A DNA stretch of 64,000 nt, taken from NCBI GenBank assembly GCA_902619595.1, contig CACNFE010000002.1, positions 35,727-99,726 on the forward strand, written 5' to 3'. Shown here piece by piece: positions 56,765 to 64,000 of the stretch (position 1 is its first letter; every line of letters begins with the position of its first letter). A program made the translations under genes and the position numbers. The stretch is from an uncultured Pelagibacteraceae bacterium (GTDB lineage: Bacteria > Pseudomonadota > Alphaproteobacteria > Pelagibacterales > Pelagibacteraceae). The notes below the pieces were generated by a model. The model was not told the origin of the DNA. It made no database searches and saw only the letters and a program-made list of their open reading frames with translations.

Positions 56765-56936
56765 TTATCCCCTCTTTGTTTTTTATTGATTTATAGTTTT
56801 TTTCAAGTTTATCGAAAGTATCGGTCCAAAATTCATATGCCCAGGTACCCTTGATAGTTTGTTCCATTGCAGTTAAACAATTATTTTGTAAATTCTCTAT
56901 CTTCTGCATTAAAATAATTTGTTCCATCTTTTTCAT
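56748..56936 (-). CDS. Small helical protein of unknown function between mraZ and ftsZ
   Basis: This 62-aa protein starts within the mraZ stop (TAATG overlap) and ends 17 bases inside ftsZ, so it is coupled to both. It is not recognised. It has an N-terminal helix ([23 protein letters not shown]), an aromatic stretch ([19 protein letters not shown]) and a Lys/Asn rich end. No membrane span is visible. Its placement suggests a division role or a translational leader for ftsZ; both are inferences. It could also be non-functional, but tight coupling on both sides speaks for a real gene. Confidence 0.6.
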   Translation of the reverse strand: MKKMEQIILMQKIENLQNNCLTAMEQTIKGTWAYEFWTDTFDKLEKNYKSIKNKEGINDNKF

Positions 56937-57391
56937 TATTTTTCACCCATCTCTTTCCATTTAAGGCTTGCTCGATTTATATTGGATTTTTTTCTTGCTT
57001 GGACCTTAAATTTTTCAAATGCTGTTGGTTCCCAAATTTGAAAAGTCTTTCCTTGACCAACAAATAACATGTTATTTTTAATTTTAGCATGTTTTAACAA
57101 TTTTGTTGTTAAAGAAATTCTTCCTTCACTATCAAACTGTAAATTAATACTTTCAGATAAAATTGATGTTGCAAAATAATCTTTTTTTTCCTCAAAAGGA
57201 TTTAGTGCATCAATGGTGTTTGATATTTTTTCTATTCTATCTTGTGGCCAAGATTCGATAGATTGATTATTAAACGATGGAAAACAAATTATTCCATTGT
57301 AACCAAGATTTGATAAATATGATCTAAAGGGTGCTGGCACTGACACCCTCCCCTTTTTGTCTATATTGTTTTTGTAAGTCGATAAAAACAT
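56936..57391 (-). CDS. mraZ: MraZ, dcw cluster transcription regulator
   Basis: This 151-aa protein has two SpoVT-AbrB/MraZ domains with the marker motifs NIDKKGRVSVPAPFRSYL and FDSEGRISLTTKLLKH. MraZ forms rings that bind TGGG-type repeats upstream of its own gene and represses the dcw operon. The start is the ATG at 57391. An array of five TGGG-like boxes and a good promoter sit directly upstream. It is the first gene of the division cluster. Confidence 0.95.
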   Translation of the reverse strand: MFLSTYKNNIDKKGRVSVPAPFRSYLSNLGYNGIICFPSFNNQSIESWPQDRIEKISNTIDALNPFEEKKDYFATSILSESINLQFDSEGRISLTTKLLKHAKIKNNMLFVGQGKTFQIWEPTAFEKFKVQARKKSNINRASLKWKEMGEK

Positions 57392-57402
57392 AAAACATAT
57401 TA

Positions 57403-57446
57403 TCCCTTATAATCCCATATTTGGGAATTTATGGGAATATATGGGT
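57403..57446. promoter_or_regulatory. Probable MraZ operator with five boxes at one-turn spacing
   Basis: Plus-strand boxes TGGGA (57422-57426), TGGGA (57432-57436) and TGGGT (57442-57446) are separated by five bases each. Facing them on the minus strand are TGGGA (57417-57413) and AGGGA (57407-57403), also five bases apart. The five-base spacing is that known for MraZ boxes in Enterobacteria. They overlap the -10 box and the transcription start region of mraZ, which fits repression. Confidence 0.75.
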
Positions 57447-57464
57447 TTTCAACCTACACGTCAA
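57436..57464 (-). promoter_or_regulatory. Promoter of the mraZ/dcw operon
   Basis: Minus-strand TTGACG (57464-57459), 17-base spacer and TATATT (57441-57436) form a near-consensus sigma70 promoter. The expected start is near 57429, leaving a leader of about 38 bases before the mraZ ATG. The MraZ boxes overlap the -10 and the start. Confidence 0.7.
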
Positions 57465-57538
57465 TATAATAATTTTTACCCAATCCTAGTTCTCAAAGTT
57501 GTTAAATTTTCATTTTCTAAGGATTAAGTTTTAAAGTA

Positions 57539-57894
57539 GCTAGACAAACTATAAGCCGGGTTCTGTCTTTTAAACTCATCATTTATCTAGGCTTAAAATC
57601 ACTTTTAAGCTCAAGCAACCAACCCTGATGACTAGCCAAAGACTGCTTTTAGTTATTAAACAATGTCATCTCTATTTGGTCTTGCTCTCGGTGGGGTTTT
57701 CCATGCGCTGACTGTTACCAGTTCAACCGGTGTGCTCTTACCACACCTTTTCACCCTTGCCTCGTTAAGGCGGTTTGTTTTCTGTGGCACTATCCCTGAG
57801 GTCGCCCTCGCCAGGCGTTACCTGGCACCGTGTCTTTGCAGAGTCCGGACTTTCCTCTTAAATTAAAATTTAAGCGACAAGTCATTTGTCTAGC
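57539..57894 (-). ncRNA. rnpB: RNase P RNA (rnpB), bacterial type A
   Basis: This RNA is the catalytic part of RNase P, which matures tRNA 5' ends. On the minus strand it starts GCTAGACAAA and ends TTTGTCTAGC, forming helix P1. Conserved parts are visible: GAGGAAAGTCCGGACTC, GGTGCCAGGTAACGCCTGG, GACCTCAGGGATAGTGCCAC, and the 3' ACAGAACCCGGCTTATAG. The length of about 356 bases is normal. It lies upstream of the mraZ promoter on the same strand. The only ORFs inside are shadows. Confidence 0.95.
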
Positions 57895-57902
57895 ATTCAA
57901 AG

Positions 57903-57929
57903 AATATAAAAAATTTATCAAATTTTCAA
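57903..57929 (-). promoter_or_regulatory. Putative rnpB promoter
   Basis: Minus-strand TATATT (57908-57903) ends eight bases before the predicted RNA 5' end. TTGAAA (57929-57924) lies 15 bases further upstream, a slightly short spacer. The position relative to the P1 helix is the main support. Confidence 0.5.
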
Positions 57930-57935
57930 GGTAAT

Positions 57936-58646
57936 TTATATTATTATCAAGTTTTCGCTTATTTTTAAGCACTCTTTATCAATTTTACCATTTACTAACT
58001 CGGGTCTAAATCTCATTTGAAATGCCCTTGTTACATAAAAAGTTTTACATTTTGCGTAACCAATTTTAGAGACATTTTTTAAAAATAAATTTTTTTCATA
58101 TTTATCGCATTTTTCTCTTCTAAATTTTTTCAAAATTTTAGTATTTACTTTATGCCATATTGAAAGATTTTTTTTCGCTAGATTTTTCCATGGAAATTTT
58201 TCACCAGGATCTTTTTTTCTTACGGGCGCTATATCAGAATGACCAAGTATATTTTCAGCTTTTATTTTATATTTTTTTTTTAAATTTTGTAAAAGTTTAA
58301 TTAAAGCGATTATTTGTTTTTTATTGTAGTTTTTATAACCATGGTTGTGACCTGGATTGGAAATTTCTATACCTATCGAAAAATTATTTAAAAGTTTTTT
58401 TTTTCGCCAAGCTGATTTACCAGCATGCCAAGCAGAGTATAAATCTGGAATAAATTGAATTATTTTACCGTCATATTTAATGAAATAATGGCTACTAACC
58501 TCAGATTGTATATTGATTAGCCTTTCAATTGCATCTTTCTCTTTCTTCATACCTGTGTAGTGAATAATCAAAAATTTGATATCTTTTTTATTTCTCTTAT
58601 AATTATTGAAGTTTGGTGAGTATTTTAGGGTAATTTTTGATTGCAT
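57936..58646 (-). CDS. N-acetylmuramoyl-L-alanine amidase (Amidase_2, AmpD-like)
   Basis: This 236-aa protein has the amidase_2 zinc site: LIIHYTGM, then GIEISNPGHNHGY and ILGHSDIAPVRKKDPGEKFPW. No signal peptide is visible, as in cytoplasmic AmpD, which recycles anhydro-muropeptides by cutting MurNAc from the peptide. It is longer than minimal AmpD by about 50 C-terminal residues with three cysteines (KCDKYE, YAKCKTF, DKECLKI). It lies 41 bases upstream of rnpB. Confidence 0.87.
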   Translation of the reverse strand: MQSKITLKYSPNFNNYKRNKKDIKFLIIHYTGMKKEKDAIERLINIQSEVSSHYFIKYDGKIIQFIPDLYSAWHAGKSAWRKKKLLNNFSIGIEISNPGHNHGYKNYNKKQIIALIKLLQNLKKKYKIKAENILGHSDIAPVRKKDPGEKFPWKNLAKKNLSIWHKVNTKILKKFRREKCDKYEKNLFLKNVSKIGYAKCKTFYVTRAFQMRFRPELVNGKIDKECLKISENLIII

Positions 58647-58702
58647 TTTTGTCTTTTTTTAAGCTTACATTATATATATAACACTATAAGAAAACTATAA
58701 AC

Positions 58703-59488
58703 ATGAGATATTTATTAAGAATTTTTATAATTTACATTTTTACAATCAATTTTGCTTTTGCAGGAGCAGATGGTGAAAATTCATTTTCAAAAAAAACAGG
58801 TGAAGTAAAAGATTGTTTTGAAAATGTTAATAGAGCAACATTCGCTTTTAATCAGGGATTAGACAATATATTATTTGAACCATTAGCAAAGGGTTATAGA
58901 AAGTTACCAAATCCTATAAAAATAGGAACAGGCAATGTGTTAAGTAATATATCAAATTTGATTACGATACCTAATAACATCTTACAAGGTGAGTTTAAAA
59001 CCGCAGGAATCAATACAGCTCGACTTACAGTAAATACAACTGTGGGTATTTTTGGAATTTTCGATGTTGCTTCACAAATGGGATTTGTTAAAAATTATAA
59101 AAAAGAGGACTATGGTCAAACTTTAGGAACTTGGGGAATTGGTGAAGGATGTTATTTGGTGTTACCAGTTTTAGGGCCATCAACAATTAGGGATCTCTCT
59201 GGTGGTTTTGTAAATATTTTAGGTGGTGATCCTTGGTATAATTTAACAATTAAAAACGACACCCAGCACTTTAAGGAGTCTGATTATTATTTTTCCAAAG
59301 GAGGAGATGGATTAAACTTTAGAGCTAAAAATATTGACTCATTTGAAAATTTAGAAAAAAATTCAATGGACTTTTATGCATCAGTTAAAAGTTTATACTT
59401 ACAGGATAGAAGAAAAAAAATTTTAAATTCCAATAGTATTACAGAGTCTCAAGATGACAGTGATTGGGACGAAATTCAGTCTAATTAA
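58703..59488 (+). CDS. mlaA: MlaA (VacJ) family outer membrane lipid-asymmetry protein
   Basis: This 261-aa protein has a signal peptide (IFIIYIFTINFAFAG) and the MlaA domain: FENVNRATFAFNQGLDNILFEPLAKGYRK, NLITIPNNILQGEFKTAG and EDYGQTLGTWGIGEGCYLVLPVLGPS (seen as pieces). MlaA removes misplaced phospholipids from the outer leaflet. No lipobox cysteine follows the signal peptide, so it is probably cut by signal peptidase I and not lipidated. It is followed ten bases later by mlaC. The Mla ABC transporter is not in this window. Confidence 0.92.
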   Translation: MRYLLRIFIIYIFTINFAFAGADGENSFSKKTGEVKDCFENVNRATFAFNQGLDNILFEPLAKGYRKLPNPIKIGTGNVLSNISNLITIPNNILQGEFKTAGINTARLTVNTTVGIFGIFDVASQMGFVKNYKKEDYGQTLGTWGIGEGCYLVLPVLGPSTIRDLSGGFVNILGGDPWYNLTIKNDTQHFKESDYYFSKGGDGLNFRAKNIDSFENLEKNSMDFYASVKSLYLQDRRKKILNSNSITESQDDSDWDEIQSN

Positions 59489-59497
59489 TTATTCTTA

Positions 59498-60091
59498 ATG
59501 ATTAAAAGATTTAAATTTATTTATATTTTTTTGCCATTAATTTTTTTTTCCGGAACTTCAAACTCTTTAGAGCCCAATATTTTCATTCAATCTACAGTTA
59601 ATAGAGCATCTCAAATTTTAGGTGATGATATCTCTAAAGGTGAAAAAATTGAAAAATTAAAAATTATTGCAACAGATACAGTTGATATTAAAGGTATAGG
59701 TTTTTACACCTTGGGAAAATTTAGAAAAGAATTAAGTGATGCTGAAAAAATAGAATATACTAAACTATTTAGAGAATACTTTTTAAAAAGTTTTTCGAGC
59801 AGACTTGCTGAGTACACAAACCCCAAAATAGATGTCCAGTCACAAGAAAAGCTTAATGATAAATATACAATTGTTTCAAGTATTCTTATAGCAACAGATA
59901 TTCGACCTGAAGTTAAGATACAATGGAGAGTTTATACTAAAGATCCTGATAAGCCATTGATAAGAGATTTAATTATTGAAGGGCTTAGTTTAGCAAGAAC
60001 TCAAAAGGAAGAATTTAGCTCGATAATACAAAGCAATGATGGTGATATACAATCATTATTCGCAAGCTTAAAAAAATTTATTAATAATTAG
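59498..60091 (+). CDS. mlaC: MlaC-type periplasmic phospholipid carrier
   Basis: This 197-aa secreted protein has a signal peptide (FIYIFLPLIFFSGTSNSLE) and a Tol-Tol-ttg2/MlaC fold: DIKGIGFYTLGKFRKELSD, EYTKLFREYFLKSFSSRLAEY and KIQWRVYTKDPDKPLIRDLIIEGLSLARTQKEEF (in parts). It shuttles phospholipids between MlaA and the inner membrane Mla transporter. It is coupled by a short gap to mlaA. Confidence 0.9.
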   Translation: MIKRFKFIYIFLPLIFFSGTSNSLEPNIFIQSTVNRASQILGDDISKGEKIEKLKIIATDTVDIKGIGFYTLGKFRKELSDAEKIEYTKLFREYFLKSFSSRLAEYTNPKIDVQSQEKLNDKYTIVSSILIATDIRPEVKIQWRVYTKDPDKPLIRDLIIEGLSLARTQKEEFSSIIQSNDGDIQSLFASLKKFINN

Positions 60092-60109
60092 ATTATAAAT
60101 CTCTTAATA

Positions 60110-61267
60110 ATGACAATTAAAAGTAAATTTCTTTACTTGGTAATTTTAACTGCCCTAATATTTCAAGTATCAAAATTTTATAGCTTTTATAAAGAGTACT
60201 CTGGATGGCAGTATGTTGACTGGCTAATTAATTATCAAGGTGGTTTTGTAAGAAGAGGTTTAACAGGAGAATTTTTATTCCAAATTCACAATTTTATTGA
60301 TCTTGATCTTGATATATTAATTTTTACATTTGTATGCTTGTTATATTTAATTATTTCTTTTTTTTTAATTAAGACAATTAAATATTTAGAAAATTCTCAA
60401 TTAAATACATTAATATTCTTGTCACCAGGTTTTTTTTTGTATCAGATTATGAATTCAGAAGTGATTGGAAGAAAAGATATACTTTTTTTATTAGTTATCG
60501 CTTTTTTTGTTTTTTTCGAAAAAAGATTAAGTAACATAAGTTTATTTGTTTTGCTAGTCTTATTAGTTTTTTTTTTATCTCTCTCACATTCAATTTTTTT
60601 ATTTTATGCACCTTACTTATTTTTTTTATTTTTTTTAATTAAATCAATTAGAGAAGTAAAAATTACTTTTACTGAAATAATAATTTTTTCAACTTCTTTA
60701 TTTATTATCTTTATTCTTATTTATTTTAATCAAGGCGATGAATTGATAGTTTCAGAAATATGTAAGTCTGTTAAAAATTTTGTAACTTCTAATTGCGAGA
60801 CTCATGGACAAATGTTTTGGCTTGGAAATAATGCAAAATCCCACATATCTACTCAAGAAATAAAGTTTAATCATTTTTTAATTTATCTATTTTCTATAAT
60901 TTTGGTTTATTTGTTTATTTTTATTAAATTTTACAATTCTAAATTTAAGATCAAAAACCTAAATATTAATAAATTAAATCCAGCGTTTATATTAATATTT
61001 TTATTTTTACTTACATTGCCTGTTTACTATCTTGGATCTGACTGGGGAAGATATATTTCTTTATCTTTCTCTGGATCCTTCTTTATTTTTATTTTTTGCG
61101 TGAAAGAAAAAATTTTTTTGAGGGATTATGAAATAAGTTTAAATAAAATTTTTTTTATATTGCTAGTTACTGTTTATAGTTTTTCTTGGACGTTTCCCTT
61201 CTACCATGCTGAACAAATTAAATTTACTTTTAAAAAACCTGTTTTAAGAATTATTGACAGTTTTTAA
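60110..61267 (+). CDS. Multi-pass membrane protein of unknown function
   Basis: This 385-aa protein has roughly ten membrane helices. The early loop WLINYQGGFVRRGLTGEFLF is a pattern seen in many uncharacterised polysaccharide-related membrane proteins. A later segment (PVYYLGSDWGRYISLSFSG) carries Asp and Arg at a membrane edge that could be functional. It may polymerise or modify surface glycans, consistent with the O-antigen ligase-like gene nearby, but the sequence does not prove it. Its TAA stop abuts the tRNA gene with no spacer. Confidence 0.55.
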   Translation: MTIKSKFLYLVILTALIFQVSKFYSFYKEYSGWQYVDWLINYQGGFVRRGLTGEFLFQIHNFIDLDLDILIFTFVCLLYLIISFFLIKTIKYLENSQLNTLIFLSPGFFLYQIMNSEVIGRKDILFLLVIAFFVFFEKRLSNISLFVLLVLLVFFLSLSHSIFLFYAPYLFFLFFLIKSIREVKITFTEIIIFSTSLFIIFILIYFNQGDELIVSEICKSVKNFVTSNCETHGQMFWLGNNAKSHISTQEIKFNHFLIYLFSIILVYLFIFIKFYNSKFKIKNLNINKLNPAFILIFLFLLTLPVYYLGSDWGRYISLSFSGSFFIFIFCVKEKIFLRDYEISLNKIFFILLVTVYSFSWTFPFYHAEQIKFTFKKPVLRIIDSF

Positions 61268-61344
61268 TGGTGGGCCCGCCAGGACTCGAACCTGGGACCA
61301 ATACATTATGAGTGTACTGCTCTAACCAACTGAGCTACAGGCCC
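61268..61344 (-). tRNA. tRNA with anticodon CAT (tRNA-Ile2 or elongator tRNA-Met)
   Basis: The 77-base minus-strand gene folds as a full cloverleaf: acceptor GGGCCTG/CGGGCCC with encoded CCA, D arm TAGCTCAGTTGGTTAGAGCA, anticodon CAT at 61310-61308, T arm CCAGG TTCGAGT CCTGG. G1-C72 pairing excludes initiator tRNA. The GGGCC acceptor and GGTCCCAGGTTCG part look like alphaproteobacterial Ile2 (lysidine-modified) more than elongator Met, but this cannot be settled by eye. Confidence 0.95.
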
Positions 61345-61400
61345 AAAATTATGGAATAAATACAATATTTATAATAACTAATCAATCGCAGACTAATTAT

Positions 61401-62639
61401 TTATTTATTAAAAATGTTTGTTTTTTTATTACATGCATACATAATAGAAAGATTAATCCAAAAAAGTGTCGAACTAAAATCATTAAAAAAAGATCCACTA
61501 GGTAATATAGGTAAAAAATTAATAATTAAGTATGTGAAACAACCTAACTGAATTGAATTACGAGATAAAATTATAATTTTCAAATTTTTAAAAATTAAAT
61601 AAAAAAATATAGATAGTACAATAATCGTGCCTACAAGACCATGCTCAGATAATAATTCAATATAAATTTGGTGAGGATGAGTATTCAAAAGATAATCATC
61701 ATTAATTTTTGTTTCAATATTTCTGGTAGTGATAACTCTATAATTTTTGTTTCCCACCCCAAAAATTGGGTAATCCTTAAAAACAGCCAAGCCAGATTTG
61801 TATAATTTTAAGTATAGATTATTTTCAATAAATTGGTCTCTTTGGTTACTGTCAAATAACTGATAAAACAGTTGTTGGCCATATCTTACTTTAAGATAAT
61901 TTGAGTTTGAAATTATCAAAGATATAAAAAATAAACTAAATAAAAAAATCGATATTTTAATTTTGGCACTAATTTTATTGTTTAAAAATAAGAAAATCAT
62001 AAGCCCAATAATGGCTTTAATTCCGTTTGATCTTTCACCTGTTATTAGAATACACCCAACTAAAATAAATAAAATTAAAAACATAGCCAACTTTAATTTT
62101 AGATTTTGTTTATAAAATTTTTCAAAAAAATAACCAACTATTATAAAATTAAAACCTAAAAGATATGCACCTACAATAGGTTCATCTTTAAAAAAACTTA
62201 CAATTCTATCAGCATAAAGACCATCTCCATAACCAAGTAAATTTTTGCCCAAGCTAAACTCTACGAAAGAATCAAAAACAACAATAAGAATTATTGATGA
62301 CCAGAAATTAAGAAATTTAAATTGATTATTGGAAATCGTGAAAAATAAGTTTATTGCAATAAATAATATTATAAATCTTAAAAATCCTAGATTTCTATAA
62401 ATTCCCTCTTTATAATCAATAGATATGAAGGAATTAAAGATTAGATAAACATATAATATGGATAGTAAATATAATAAAAATTTTTTTTCTATTTGAATTT
62501 CGCTCAATTTATAATTGATTAAGAAAAGGGTTATTATAAACAAAATATTTAATAAGGATATTGAAGGTCCTGCTACAATGGATATTGGTAAAATCGAAAT
62601 TAAAAATAAATAAAGTCCCTCAAATTTATGTTTTTCCAT
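61401..62639 (-). CDS. O-antigen ligase-like (Wzy_C/WaaL) membrane protein
   Basis: This 412-aa protein has about eleven membrane segments. The main diagnostic is the large periplasmic loop ending in NTHPHQIYIELLSEHGLVGT, the HPHn.yLe...E.G..G motif of WaaL and Wzy enzymes, plus FGVGNKNYRV before it. Such proteins ligate or polymerise O-antigen on lipid A core. It is four bases downstream of the methyltransferase-like gene, which suggests joint surface glycan synthesis. Confidence 0.78.
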   Translation of the reverse strand: MEKHKFEGLYLFLISILPISIVAGPSISLLNILFIITLFLINYKLSEIQIEKKFLLYLLSILYVYLIFNSFISIDYKEGIYRNLGFLRFIILFIAINLFFTISNNQFKFLNFWSSIILIVVFDSFVEFSLGKNLLGYGDGLYADRIVSFFKDEPIVGAYLLGFNFIIVGYFFEKFYKQNLKLKLAMFLILFILVGCILITGERSNGIKAIIGLMIFLFLNNKISAKIKISIFLFSLFFISLIISNSNYLKVRYGQQLFYQLFDSNQRDQFIENNLYLKLYKSGLAVFKDYPIFGVGNKNYRVITTRNIETKINDDYLLNTHPHQIYIELLSEHGLVGTIIVLSIFFYLIFKNLKIIILSRNSIQLGCFTYLIINFLPILPSGSFFNDFSSTLFWINLSIMYACNKKTNIFNK

Positions 62640-62643
62640 AGAT

Positions 62644-63339
62644 CTATTTTTTAAATTTTTTACAAGCTATCCTTTTTGATTTATGTAAAGTATCGTCATC
62701 CTCTTTAATTATTATCACGTCTTCAAATATATCTTTAAAATAATTTGCTCTGATTGTGTCAAAAATTATAACTGTTTCATTGTTTGACACACTGGATAAG
62801 TATTTTTTATAAACTTCAAAATCATAATGAAAATCTAATGAATATAAAGAAGTAATAAGATTAAAATTTTCTTTGGGGAGGTTTTCTTTATCAAAATTAA
62901 TTATTTTAAATCTATTACTTTTAACATAGTTTGATAAAAGGAAATACTCAAGTAAATTTAGTTTATTATAAGCTTCTGTATTTTCATTATCCCAGCCATA
63001 TCTTATCTTTTTTGATACAAAATCTCTTTCGATAAAAGTAAAATTTTCATTTTCAAAGATGTCATTAATTATGACCTCTAAACCACCTATTCCGGCACCT
63101 ATACTTAAAATTTTTTGATTAGGTTTTATGAACTTTTTGATTGTAAGATATTCATCATACATAATTTTATAATAATTTTTAGATATTTTATCTAAATCCA
63201 ACATGTATTTTGAAAAAAATTTTGAAAATAAATATCTTCCAAATAATTTTCTAATTTTTTTTTGAAATAAAGTTGTTAATTCGGTTCGTTGTAATACAGC
63301 TAGGTGGGCTAAGTTTCTATCTAATTTGAACGCTTCCAT
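62644..63339 (-). CDS. SAM-dependent methyltransferase-like protein
   Basis: This 231-aa protein has a Rossmann-type motif I (ILSIGAGIGGLEVIINDIF), an acidic strand end (FTFIERD) and FNLITSLYSLDFHYDF in the position of motif IV. No further signature tells its substrate. The gene lies between rpoD and the O-antigen ligase-like gene, so methylation of a surface sugar is a reasonable inference. It is 24 bases downstream of rpoD. Confidence 0.6.
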   Translation of the reverse strand: MEAFKLDRNLAHLAVLQRTELTTLFQKKIRKLFGRYLFSKFFSKYMLDLDKISKNYYKIMYDEYLTIKKFIKPNQKILSIGAGIGGLEVIINDIFENENFTFIERDFVSKKIRYGWDNENTEAYNKLNLLEYFLLSNYVKSNRFKIINFDKENLPKENFNLITSLYSLDFHYDFEVYKKYLSSVSNNETVIIFDTIRANYFKDIFEDVIIIKEDDDTLHKSKRIACKKFKK

Positions 63340-63363
63340 TAATGTTCACAAACATTATGCAAA

Positions 63364-64000
63364 TCAACTTTCTAAAAAACTTTTTAACTGTTTTGATCTA
63401 CTGGGATGTTTTAATTTTCTTAGTGCTTTAGCTTCAATTTGTCTAATTCTTTCTCTGGTAACTGAAAATTGTAAACCAACTTCTTCAAGTGTATGATCAG
63501 TATTCATTCCAACACCAAATCTCATCCTTAAAACTCTTTCTTCTCTCGGTGTTAACGTGGATAAAATTTTTGTAGTAGCTTCACTTAAATTTGATTTAAT
63601 TGCTTGCTCTAGAGGTGCTAATGCTTTTGTGTCTTCTATGAAATCTCCAAGACTACTGTCCTCCTCATCTCCAACAGGTTTTTCTAGAGAAACAGGTTCT
63701 TTTGAAATTTTTAAAACTTTTCTTACCTTCTCTAAAGGCATTCTTAATTTTTTCGCTAACTCCTCAGGAGTTGCTTCTCTACCAAATTCACTCAAAATTA
63801 ATCTTTGGGTTCTAACAATTTTATTAATTGTTTCGATCATGTGAACTGGTATTCTAATTGTTCTTGCTTGATCAGCTATTGATCTGGTTATTGCCTGCCT
63901 AATCCACCAAGTTGCATAGGTCGAAAATTTATACCCTCTTCTATATTCAAATTTATCTACTGCTTTCATCAAACCAATGTTTCCTTCTTGAATAAGATCT
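63364..64000 (-). CDS. rpoD: RNA polymerase primary sigma factor RpoD, partial (N-terminal part beyond the window)
   Basis: The minus-strand frame enters from the right edge in sigma region 2 ([20 protein letters not shown]) and runs to the stop at 63364, giving about 212 residues. It shows the -10 recognition part ([20 protein letters not shown]), region 3 ([13 protein letters not shown]), and region 4 with [22 protein letters not shown] and the helix-turn-helix [18 protein letters not shown]. These are hallmarks of the housekeeping sigma factor. Confidence 0.97.
   Translation of the reverse strand, partial: DLIQEGNIGLMKAVDKFEYRRGYKFSTYATWWIRQAITRSIADQARTIRIPVHMIETINKIVRTQRLILSEFGREATPEELAKKLRMPLEKVRKVLKISKEPVSLEKPVGDEEDSSLGDFIEDTKALAPLEQAIKSNLSEATTKILSTLTPREERVLRMRFGVGMNTDHTLEEVGLQFSVTRERIRQIEAKALRKLKHPSRSKQLKSFLES

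Noticed and set aside
57663..57972. ORFs inside the rnpB region on both strands
   Set aside because: They are shadows of the RNase P RNA, whose conserved parts and P1 helix account for the segment.

Overview
The window is a 64 kb piece of a very AT-rich, densely packed genome. It most likely comes from the SAR11 group (Pelagibacterales, Alphaproteobacteria) or a close relative. Four things support this: very low GC, genes that overlap or sit a few bases apart, a circularly permuted alphaproteobacterial-type two-piece tmRNA gene, and an alphaproteobacterial-looking set of core genes. The placement rests on gene content and style; no database search was possible.

Layout. Bases 1-3777 (minus strand) hold type IV pilus genes: a PilT-like ATPase followed by four minor-pilin-like proteins, the last cut by the window edge. 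Bases 3851-6708 hold a small membrane protein, msrB, an EamA transporter and a DadA-like oxidoreductase. Bases 6763-12263 are the rod-shape operon mreB-mreC-mreD-mrdA-rodA. Bases 12265-18247 are branched-chain amino acid genes (ilvB-ilvN-ilvC-leuA) behind miaA. Bases 18251-21815 are hflK-hflC-DUF2065-htrA membrane quality control, divergent from mrp; thyX converges on mrp.

Bases 23657-27720 are the accessory part. The permuted ssrA gene encodes a short tag (A)ANDKFALAA. Its 3' end is duplicated exactly at 25161-25188 and partially at about 27176 and 27711. Between the copies lie five genes of unknown function and no integrase. This looks like tandem genomic-island insertions at the 3' end of ssrA.

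Bases 27735-36471 hold two membrane or secreted proteins of unknown role, a MazG-like protein, fumC, an AsmA-like protein, uvrD and pepP. Bases 36455-57391 (minus strand) form one long division-and-wall (dcw) run: mraZ, a 62-aa ORF, ftsZ, rsmH, ftsL, ftsI, a murE-murF fusion, mraY, murD, ftsW, murG, murC, murB, ddl, ftsQ, an ftsA-like gene, lpxC, bamD and ligA. Two features stand out. ftsZ sits at the head of the cluster, between mraZ and rsmH. The protein in the usual ftsA position has only 232 residues; it resembles the 1A/1C half of FtsA plus a C-terminal amphipathic helix, and the ATP-binding second half is missing. A five-box TGGG-type operator overlaps the mraZ promoter.

The last part has rnpB (57539-57894), an AmpD-like amidase, mlaA and mlaC, a multi-pass membrane protein, a tRNA with anticodon CAT, an O-antigen-ligase-like protein, a methyltransferase-like protein and the C-terminal part of rpoD. 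The strongest leads for new biology are the reduced FtsA with the relocated ftsZ and its small partner ORF, and the integrase-less island array built on tmRNA 3' ends.
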